Source: Iodobacter violaceini (lineage in GTDB: Bacteria; Pseudomonadota; Gammaproteobacteria; Burkholderiales; Chitinibacteraceae). Taken from it: DNA of 64,000 bases. The position numbers were made by a program, and so were the translations under genes. The notes under the pieces are model-generated. The model was given only the letters and a program-made list of their open reading frames with translations. It was not told the DNA's origin and did no database searches. Where the stretch lies: assembly GCF_011601265.1 (NCBI RefSeq), contig NZ_JAAOLX010000010.1, positions 62,001 through 126,000 on the forward strand, read 5' to 3'. This document shows positions 57,471-64,000 of this stretch, one piece after another. Numbering within the stretch: position 1 is the first letter of the stretch; each line of letters starts with the position of its first letter.

Positions 57471-58214
57471 TCATTTGGCCGCCTCAAAGCGATAGCCAAT
57501 TCCCCAAACGGTATGAATAAACTGCTCTGCGCCCTGCTGTTTTTCCAGCTTGGCGCGTAAACGGTTGATATGGCTGTTAACCGTATGCTCATAGCCATCA
57601 TGACCATAGCCCCACACATGCTTTAATAATTCACTGCGGCTAAAAGCACGCCCGGGGTTTTGGGCAAAAAACCACAGCAAATCAAATTCTCTGGCGGTTA
57701 AAGTTAATTCGCATCCAGCCAGCCAGGCCCGTCTTTGTAAACGGCTTAAGCCAAGCTCTCCCGCTTGAATATGATCGGGCACATCCACATCGCCCTGTAT
57801 CTGGCTGCGACGTAATAAGGCCTTAATTCGCGCCTGTAATTCCAACACGCTAAATGGTTTAGTCAGGTAATCATCCGCGCCCAGCTCCAAGCCTAAAACA
57901 CGATCAAGCTCGCTATCACGAGCGCTAAGGATCAGGATGGGAATATGCCGGCAACTGCTGCGCAAGCTGCGGCAAAGATCCAGCCCATTCATTCCGGGCA
58001 AGCCCAGATCCAGAATCACCGCGTCCCATTTTTGCGCTAAAGCAAGCGCTAAGCCGCTTTTGCCATCGGTGGCGATGCTAATTTCTGCGGGTAATTGCTG
58101 TAAATGCAGACAAATCAAGCTGGCAATATCTTGCTCATCTTCAATAATTAATACCTGAGGATCTGATGAATTTTTTTCCACGACAGGCCGCCTTATCTTG
58201 CTATTTATCACCAT
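57471..58214 (-). CDS. OmpR-family response regulator
   Basis: A 247-residue regulator. The receiver domain has the acidic pair in IIEDEQD, phospho-acceptor D69 (VILDLGLPG) and K119 (LTKPF); the C-terminal winged helix shows LTAREFDLLWFFAQNPG and HTVNSHINRLRAKLE. The first 20 residues are a non-conserved extension, so a GTG start at residue 12 is possible. First gene of the operon with the kinase. Confidence 0.93.
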   Translation of the reverse strand: MVINSKIRRPVVEKNSSDPQVLIIEDEQDIASLICLHLQQLPAEISIATDGKSGLALALAQKWDAVILDLGLPGMNGLDLCRSLRSSCRHIPILILSARDSELDRVLGLELGADDYLTKPFSVLELQARIKALLRRSQIQGDVDVPDHIQAGELGLSRLQRRAWLAGCELTLTAREFDLLWFFAQNPGRAFSRSELLKHVWGYGHDGYEHTVNSHINRLRAKLEKQQGAEQFIHTVWGIGYRFEAAK

Positions 58215-58232
58215 AGCCCGTTTGCAGATATG

Positions 58233-58262
58233 AAAAAGCCCTGATAATTAATCAGGGCTTTA
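58233..58262 (-). terminator. Intrinsic terminator of the CorC/HlyC gene
   Basis: Stem GCCCTGAT / ATCAGGGC with a 5-nt loop; on the minus strand it is followed by five Ts. It lies between the CorC gene and the response regulator gene. Confidence 0.8.
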
Positions 58263-58389
58263 AAAAGCATATCTTTTTATCGCGTATCCAGCAGCGCAGC
58301 TGGATTTTCGGCAAAGGCATGCGGGGATGGCGGTAAAGCCATACAGGGATTTATTTGAACCGTATCGTCAAAGTGCTGATTTACACCAT

Positions 58390-59694
58390 TCAGCTCACCA
58401 TTTCCCGCGGATAAATCCTCACCAGCACAATCCTTGGGCCATTCATTTTTTTAACTACGGCGTCAAAATGCTCAAACTGGATACGCTGGCCTTCTGTGGG
58501 CAAATCGCCCAGCTGCTGCATAATCAGGCCGCCTACCGAATCCACATCGGTGTCTTCGATATCAATGCCTAAGGCTCGCTCCAGGGTAAAGATGGTTAAG
58601 CTGCCCTTACCGATCATCGAGCCATCATCCATCTTGGACCATTCATTCTGTGCCTGGCGAAATTCGTCACGAATCTCGCCTACCAAAGCGCCGAGCAAAT
58701 TATCTAAGGTGATAAAGCCGAGCGGCTGGCCATCCTGATAGGCCACCACGGCAAAGTGCGGTGCGCCGTGCTGAAAGCGTTTAAATAATTCAGACGCAGA
58801 TAAACGCGGCGAGACGGTTTGCACAGGGCGAGCGAGTTTATCCAAACGCGCCGGCATCTCACCTTTGCGCATGGCAAAGAAAATATCTTTTAAATGGACC
58901 ACCGACTGCACATGGCCGTTTTCATCCAGCAGGGGGTAGCGGCTGTAACGATGCTGAACAATTTTATCCAGGCTGGTTTCGATATCAGCACCTGCAGACA
59001 GAGCCACCGCTTCACTAAACGGGTGCATTAAATCCGCCACATCCAGATCACGGAAATCAAGCGCCTGTGCCAATACGCGCCAATCATCTTCAGTATATTG
59101 ATCATCCGACTGGGAAGTACGCAGAATCAGCTTAAGCTCTTCAGAAGAATAATGGCTGTCGTGGCCTTTGGCCGCATCCAGCCCTACTTTACGCAGCACC
59201 CAGTTGGCACTGTGATTCAGCGTCCAGATTGCGGGATACATCAGCCAGTAAAAAGCATAAAGGGGTACGGCTGTCCACATACTGATTTTGCCAGGCATAC
59301 GAATCGCCATGGATTTAGGGGCCAGCTCGCCCACCACAATATGCAGATAGGAAATAATAAAGAAGGCAACAGCAAAGGAAATGGAATGCACCAGTGCCTC
59401 GTTCATAATGCCCAGCGCACCGAACAGCGGTTGCAGAAGCTGAACAAAAGCAGGCTCGCCAATCCAGCCAAGACCAAGGGATGCGAGGGTAATACCGAGC
59501 TGGCAAGCTGAAAGATAGGCATCTAAATCGCCATGAACCTTCAGTAAAATACGCCCGCGCCAGCCCATAGTTTTGGCAATGGCTTTGACACGCGTAGAGC
59601 GTAATTTAACTAATCCAAACTCGGCGGCCACAAAAAAGCCGTTAAGAAGTACAAGCAGAAAAGCAAGAACGATCAGTAAGATACTACTACCCAT
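58390..59694 (-). CDS. HlyC/CorC family transporter (DUF21-CBS)
   Basis: A 434-residue membrane protein. The N-terminal DUF21/CNNM domain (about 1-190) has NGFFVAAEFGLVKLRSTRV and ACQLGITLASLGLGWIGEP; two CBS domains (about 205-335) and a C-terminal CorC_HlyC domain (about 350-430) follow. Such proteins are linked to magnesium or cobalt efflux and membrane stress. A perfect 8-bp hairpin lies directly before the start codon. Confidence 0.93.
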   Translation of the reverse strand: MGSSILLIVLAFLLVLLNGFFVAAEFGLVKLRSTRVKAIAKTMGWRGRILLKVHGDLDAYLSACQLGITLASLGLGWIGEPAFVQLLQPLFGALGIMNEALVHSISFAVAFFIISYLHIVVGELAPKSMAIRMPGKISMWTAVPLYAFYWLMYPAIWTLNHSANWVLRKVGLDAAKGHDSHYSSEELKLILRTSQSDDQYTEDDWRVLAQALDFRDLDVADLMHPFSEAVALSAGADIETSLDKIVQHRYSRYPLLDENGHVQSVVHLKDIFFAMRKGEMPARLDKLARPVQTVSPRLSASELFKRFQHGAPHFAVVAYQDGQPLGFITLDNLLGALVGEIRDEFRQAQNEWSKMDDGSMIGKGSLTIFTLERALGIDIEDTDVDSVGGLIMQQLGDLPTEGQRIQFEHFDAVVKKMNGPRIVLVRIYPREMVS

Positions 59695-59698
59695 ATCC

Positions 59699-59716
59699 GG
59701 AGTTTCAAGAAACTCC
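59699..59716 (-). promoter_or_regulatory. Hairpin at the CorC/HlyC gene start
   Basis: GGAGTTTC-N2-GAAACTCC, a perfect inverted repeat ending four bases from the ATG; it would hold the ribosome-binding region in a stem. Confidence 0.5.
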
Positions 59717-59837
59717 TATCCTTTTTTGTTGTTGAGTTAATGCACATTATGCAGCAACAAGGCTACTTTCGCCGCATTGCCCTGGCAAATGGCAAAATTA
59801 GGTACAAATCTCCCGAAAATTCAGTTCAATCCTGCAA

Positions 59838-60824
59838 TCAGGCAAATACCTCAGCCAAATCCACGCTGGACGACTTACCTAACTTCTGATGATGGGCTGC
59901 CAGCCATTTCTGCCCCGCCTCCCGCCCCAGATCTTTGAGCGTGGAAAAGAATTTCAGATTCACCGCTAATTTAGATTCGGCATCAAATTGCGCTAAATCC
60001 GCCTCAATCAGATGAAAATGCGTCCGGGCAATATGCCGGTCTAATTTAGACCATACAAATAAAGGCCGCCGCGCTTTAAGCCGTGTAAACATCTGCATTT
60101 CACGCAAAAAACCTGATTGAAAAGTGATATCCAGAATCCTGCTTTGAATCTCTCTGGCAGAATCAGGAGTAGCCTCCAGACACAAAGGCTGCAATAAAAT
60201 CAGTAAAATATCGCAGGCACTGCAGTAATCAAATAATGGAAACACCGCCGGATTGGCCGAATAAGCACCATCCCAATAAGGCTCGCCATCGATTAATACA
60301 CTGCGGCAGATCGTAGGCAGGCAGGCGGAAGCCAGAATCACATCTGCACTCATTTCATGATTTTGAAAAACTCTTAACTTGCCTGAATTAGCATGCGTCG
60401 TGGCAATAAATAATTTAACCGGGCTATGCGTTTGCAAAGCGGCAAAATCAATCTGATTTACAACCAGATCGCGCAAAGGATTTAAATCAAAAGGATTCAT
60501 TTGGCTGGGGGATAAAAAACGTGTCCACTGCTGCATTGCCTTGGTGACCGTGCTGATGCCTGCTCCGTCACCCTTGAGCAAATCCCCAGGCATACTGTTT
60601 GCCAGTGCATGCCAAAACCGATCCAGCGCCTGCCTTGCACCGATCGCGCCGCCATCCATCAGGCCCTGAGCCAGCACCACGGCATTCATCGCCCCCGCAC
60701 TGGTGCCACTAACGCCCTCAAACTGAATATGCCCGTCTTCCAGTAAGGCATCGAGCACCCCCCAGGTAAACGCGCCATGCGCACCGCCGCCTTGCAAAGC
60801 AAGATTAATCACTTTTTTAGTCAT
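59838..60824 (-). CDS. Patatin-like phospholipase
   Basis: A 328-residue acyl hydrolase. The oxyanion motif LALQGGGAHGAF lies near residue 10, the nucleophile S42 in GTSAG, and the partner aspartate D185 in DGAYSANPA. There is no signal peptide, so it acts in the cytoplasm or is secreted by another route. I use the start at 60824, with AAGGG six bases upstream; the ATG at 60854 is less likely. It may hydrolyse phospholipids. Confidence 0.92.
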   Translation of the reverse strand: MTKKVINLALQGGGAHGAFTWGVLDALLEDGHIQFEGVSGTSAGAMNAVVLAQGLMDGGAIGARQALDRFWHALANSMPGDLLKGDGAGISTVTKAMQQWTRFLSPSQMNPFDLNPLRDLVVNQIDFAALQTHSPVKLFIATTHANSGKLRVFQNHEMSADVILASACLPTICRSVLIDGEPYWDGAYSANPAVFPLFDYCSACDILLILLQPLCLEATPDSAREIQSRILDITFQSGFLREMQMFTRLKARRPLFVWSKLDRHIARTHFHLIEADLAQFDAESKLAVNLKFFSTLKDLGREAGQKWLAAHHQKLGKSSSVDLAEVFA

Positions 60825-61016
60825 AGCCAGCCCTTTGCAGCGTAAACCTTGCAAATGCAGGATTCAAACCGCCAGTGTTTGATGCAGCTCCATCAGCCGC
60901 AGCTTAAAGCAGGCAGATTAAATTTATGCTGCAATGCAGCATAGCAGGAAATACGCTGACAACCGCGTCACAAAGTCACTTACAATCAAGGTCATCCAAT
61001 AAGAGCGACCTCACTT

Positions 61017-61700
61017 ATGTCATCCATCATTCTGATCGAAGACGAAGCGGCCATCACCGATACGCTGCGCTTTGCGCTGGAGCGGGAAGGCTTTAGCGTG
61101 AGCTGCTACAGCCTGGCAAGGGAAGGCGAGGCGGCGATTCAGACACAAAAACCTGATCTGCTGATTTTAGACATCGGCCTGCCGGACGATAGCGGGCTGG
61201 AAGTGCTCAAACGCCTGCGCCGCCACAGCGAGCTGCCGGTGCTGCTGCTCACCGCCAGAAGCGAAGAATTCGACCGTATTTTAGGGCTGGAGCTAGGCGC
61301 GGATGATTATGTGCTCAAGCCCTTTAGCCCGCGCGAAGTGGCTGCCCGGGTGAAAGCCATCCTGAAACGCAGCAGCCCTACCGCCGCCATCAGCCATTCT
61401 GCTATGCACAACGGGCTGTTTGTGCACGATGCCGCGGCCAAACGAGTGCAATATGCGGGCAATAACCTGACCCTTACGCCATCAGAATACCGCCTGCTGA
61501 TCACCCTGCTTGCCCATCCCGGCCAGGTATTCAGCCGCGCACAATTGCTGGATGCACTTGGAGAGGCCGCTGAAGACAGCTTCGAGCGCACCATTGATAG
61601 CCATATCAAAAGCCTGCGCGCCAAATTGCGCCTGGTGCGGGCAGACCTTGACCCCATTGCCACCCACCGTGGCTTTGGCTATGCGCTGGAGCAGGTTTAA
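61017..61700 (+). CDS. creB: Response regulator CreB
   Basis: A 227-residue OmpR-family regulator. IEDEAAITDTLRFALEREGF at the N-terminus, D52 (LDIGLPD) and K101 (VLKPF) in the receiver; the C-terminal winged helix has LTPSEYRLLITLLAHPG and SFERTIDSHIKSLRAKL. Identified as CreB by sequence style and by its neighbours creC and creD. The creA gene is not next to it. Confidence 0.92.
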   Translation: MSSIILIEDEAAITDTLRFALEREGFSVSCYSLAREGEAAIQTQKPDLLILDIGLPDDSGLEVLKRLRRHSELPVLLLTARSEEFDRILGLELGADDYVLKPFSPREVAARVKAILKRSSPTAAISHSAMHNGLFVHDAAAKRVQYAGNNLTLTPSEYRLLITLLAHPGQVFSRAQLLDALGEAAEDSFERTIDSHIKSLRAKLRLVRADLDPIATHRGFGYALEQV

Positions 61701-63133
61701 TGCGCTTTTCCCTGCGGATTTTCTTTGGTTACTTTTTGCTGGTCAGCCTGCTGGCCGCCTATGTGCTTAGTTTGGTCAGAGATGAAATCAAACCGGCAGT
61801 GCGCCAATCCAGCGAGGAAGTGCTGGTTGATACCGCCAATCTGCTGGCCGAGCTGATCCAGCCTGATTTTGTGGCCGGGCGGCTCGATGCAGGCCGCTTT
61901 GCCAAGGCAATTAAGCTGTTTGCCGAAAGAAATCCGCAAGCCAAAGTGTGGGGCGTGCCACGCGATAAAACCTTTCTGCGCGTGTATGTGACCGATGCCC
62001 AGGGCAAGGTGATAATGGATTCCTCCGGCCAGGCGCTGGGGCAGGATTACAGCCAGTGGCGTGATGTTTACCTGACGCTGCGCGGCCAATATGGTGCCCG
62101 CAGCTCGCTGGCCGATCCAAAAAATGAGCTATCCACCGTAATGCACGTTGCCGCACCAATTACCAAGGGCACAGAGATTGTGGGCGTGCTCACCGTCGCC
62201 CGCCCCAATTGGGCGATGCAGCCCTTTATTGATCGCAGTGAAAACAAACTCTGGCGGGCGGGACTCTTGCTGCTGGCCATTGGTCTTGTTATTGGGGCGC
62301 TGTTTTCATGGTGGTTAAGCCGGGGTATTAACAAACTCACCGGTTTTGCGCTGGCCGTGAGCGAGGGTCAGACCGTGCCCGTACCTGCCTTTACCGCCAA
62401 TCGCGAACTGACCACCCTGGCCACTGCACTGGGCACGATGCGGGAGCGCCTGGAAGGCAAAGCCTATATCGAAAACTATGTGCATGATCTGACCCACGAG
62501 CTGAAATCCCCCCTGGCAGGCATACGAGGTGCGGCAGAAATTTTATTTGAAGAAGGCCAGTCACTTAAAGAGAGCGATCACAGCCGTTTTACCAGCCATA
62601 TCCGCCAGGAAACCGCCCGTATGCAGCAAATTGTCGATCGTCTGCTGCAGCTGGCCACACTGGAAGCAAGGCACGGGTTAAAAGATGCCGCCCCAGTAGA
62701 TGTCGCCAAACTGCTGAACGAAGTGATCGGCGCACTCAGCCCGCAAGCCGGTACACGGCAAATACTGCACGCCCCATGGCCCGCCGCCATCATTCATGGC
62801 GAGGCCTTTTTACTCACCCAGGCCATCAGAAACCTGCTGCAAAATGCACTGGACTTCACTCCGGAGCATGGCCAGATCCATATCGGGCTGACGCTTGAAG
62901 CGCAAAACCTGCACATTGCCATCCACAACCAGGGCGAGCCTATCCCCGATTACGCCCTCAGCCGCCTGTTTGAGCGCTTCTACTCCCTGCCCCGCCCCGC
63001 CACCGGCCAGAAAAGCACCGGCCTGGGGCTGGCCCTTACCCGCACCATGCTGGAATTGCATGGCGGAAGTGTGAGCCTGGCGAATCATGCGGAGGGAGGC
63101 GTAGTGGCGAGGGTTTGTTTGCCAATGAATTAA
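61700..63133 (+). CDS. creC: Sensor histidine kinase CreC
   Basis: A 477-residue membrane kinase. Helix 1 (about 7-26), a periplasmic domain, helix 2 (about 186-206), HAMP, then H267 in HDLTHELKSPLAGIRGAAE and an ATPase domain with NLLQNALDFTP and GLGLALTRTMLELHGG. The ATG overlaps the last base of creB. It phosphorylates CreB; the family responds to carbon source or cell wall stress. Confidence 0.93.
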   Translation: MRFSLRIFFGYFLLVSLLAAYVLSLVRDEIKPAVRQSSEEVLVDTANLLAELIQPDFVAGRLDAGRFAKAIKLFAERNPQAKVWGVPRDKTFLRVYVTDAQGKVIMDSSGQALGQDYSQWRDVYLTLRGQYGARSSLADPKNELSTVMHVAAPITKGTEIVGVLTVARPNWAMQPFIDRSENKLWRAGLLLLAIGLVIGALFSWWLSRGINKLTGFALAVSEGQTVPVPAFTANRELTTLATALGTMRERLEGKAYIENYVHDLTHELKSPLAGIRGAAEILFEEGQSLKESDHSRFTSHIRQETARMQQIVDRLLQLATLEARHGLKDAAPVDVAKLLNEVIGALSPQAGTRQILHAPWPAAIIHGEAFLLTQAIRNLLQNALDFTPEHGQIHIGLTLEAQNLHIAIHNQGEPIPDYALSRLFERFYSLPRPATGQKSTGLGLALTRTMLELHGGSVSLANHAEGGVVARVCLPMN

Positions 63134-63193
63134 CAAATAGCGGAAACCCAAATCTGGAAGAGGCAGTTAAAGGGTGGGGTTTTACCCCCCATC

Positions 63194-63209
63194 TCCACAC
63201 AATCTCCAC
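63194..63209 (+). promoter_or_regulatory. Cre-tag-like direct repeat upstream of creD
   Basis: TCCAC-N6-TCCAC, one mismatch per half from the known CreB/BlrA tag TTCAC-N6-TTCAC, 71 bp before the creD start. Confidence 0.45.
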
Positions 63210-63279
63210 ATTCCCCGCATTCTCCCTCCACATCATCCGTTCAGAATGCCCCCATCACACAAGCGCACAGGGGAATATC

Positions 63280-64000
63280 ATGAAGTTAAAGTGGAAAATC
63301 ATCACCATCGGCCTGCTGATGCTGGGGATGATTGTGGTTTTAAATATGGTGCGGCATCTGGTTTTTGAGCGGCAGCAGCGTGCTCAGGAAGTGCGGCAGG
63401 AGATTTCGCAATTCAGCGCTGGCGAGCAAACGGTGAAAGGGCCCTTCTTGGTGCTGCCGCTCACCGAAACCACCAGCAAACTCGTTGAGCAAACCACGCC
63501 TCAGGGAAAAATAAGCGCATGGGAAGACAGTACCAGCAGCCGCAATATCATCATCAGCCCCGAGCAGTTTTCAGCCAAAGGGCAATTAGCGGTAGAAAGC
63601 CTGAAACGCGGCATTTTTGAAGCGCCAATTTACCGCAGTGATTTAATCCTTTCCGGCCGCTTTGCCGTTGCACCGCTCAATAGCTACGAGCAGCATCCTG
63701 GCTCCAGCCGTGAAAAAATCAGCAGCCGCTGGGGCAAGCCTTATCTGGTACTGAGCCTGTCAGATGTACGCGGGATTCAAAATATGGGTGGCACACTGGC
63801 CGCCGATACGCTGAACTTTGAACCAGGCACGGCCCAATCAGCAATCGGGGCAAGTACAGCACACACAGCAGAAGACAGCACTGCAGCAGTGGCAGCACCC
63901 GCCTCTGGCTTGGGCAATGGCGTCCATGCCATGGTGACACTACCCGATAATGCACAATCACTGGATTTCAAGCTCAACCTTAAACTGAGCGGCACCACGC
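63280..64000 (+). CDS. creD: Inner membrane protein CreD, partial
   Basis: The first 240 residues of CreD; the gene runs past the window end. It has a membrane helix at the N-terminus (about 7-25), then GPFLVLPL, SDLILSGRFAVAP and LVLSLSDVRGIQNM, typical of the family. The first part of a long extracytoplasmic domain follows; a 25-residue Ala/Ser/Thr-rich insertion (about 187-212) is unusual. GGGAA lies before the ATG. creD is normally the main target of CreBC. Confidence 0.9.
   Translation, partial: MKLKWKIITIGLLMLGMIVVLNMVRHLVFERQQRAQEVRQEISQFSAGEQTVKGPFLVLPLTETTSKLVEQTTPQGKISAWEDSTSSRNIIISPEQFSAKGQLAVESLKRGIFEAPIYRSDLILSGRFAVAPLNSYEQHPGSSREKISSRWGKPYLVLSLSDVRGIQNMGGTLAADTLNFEPGTAQSAIGASTAHTAEDSTAAVAAPASGLGNGVHAMVTLPDNAQSLDFKLNLKLSGTT

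Overview
The window looks like chromosomal DNA of a betaproteobacterium of the order Neisseriales, most likely Iodobacter or a close relative. This is inferred from the ftsY-ftsE-ftsX-rpoH block, a dcw cluster that lacks murB between murC and ddl, a dRS3-like repeat (ATTCCC-N8-GGGAAT) and the general protein character. Most of it is housekeeping DNA. It also carries a small accessory pathway, several sensory modules and an unusual number of intergenic repeats. No rRNA, tRNA, CRISPR array, transposase or phage gene was found.

Region 1 (1-9300) holds a DUF1993 protein and gltX, surrounded by a probable uncharacterised metabolic regulon. Its members are a heme-oxygenase-like di-iron protein (930-1613), a LysR regulator (3882-4802), an operon of a fold-type-I PLP decarboxylase and an AMP-forming ligase (4876-7816, minus strand) and an EamA exporter (8231-9217). 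The promoters of the oxidase gene, the decarboxylase operon and the exporter gene share one spaced element (an ATCA-N7-TGAT dyad followed 23 nt later by GAATAG). This ties three separated transcription units into one probable LysR regulon and is the strongest candidate here for an undescribed system.

Region 2 (9300-20600) is a sulfate uptake locus, cysTWA, preceded by a duplicated two-gene module: stand-alone EAL protein plus sulfate-binding protein, twice. An HDOD protein with a decayed EAL part and a PAS-PAS-GGDEF-EAL protein follow. Two copies of a roughly 300-bp MITE-like element with terminal inverted repeats lie in this region; the second supplies the stop codon of rsmD.

Region 3 (20600-27600) carries rsmD, ftsY, an acetyltransferase, ftsE, ftsX, rpoH (preceded by a CIRCE-like operator) and an orphan msrP. 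A missed 54-residue two-helix membrane protein lies between msrP and mraZ.

Region 4 (27700-46700) is the dcw cluster: mraZ, rsmH, ftsL, ftsI, murE, murF, mraY, murD, ftsW, murG, murC, ddl, ftsQ, ftsA, ftsZ, lpxC and a small membrane protein. MraZ boxes precede mraZ. Three gene boundaries carry decayed tandem duplications: the ftsW start (89-bp period), the ftsA start (131-bp period, two extra GTG starts) and the ftsA end (70-bp period).

Region 5 (46700-64000) is accessory: a MarR regulator facing an EamA exporter and a nitroreductase, an AraC regulator facing an MFS exporter, a NatAB-type ABC transporter, a secreted TAP-like hydrolase, an OmpR-type two-component system followed by a lipoprotein, a CorC/HlyC membrane protein, a patatin-like phospholipase and creB-creC-creD, with creD cut by the window end. 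Imperfect palindromic repeats of about 105-240 bp recur between genes throughout.
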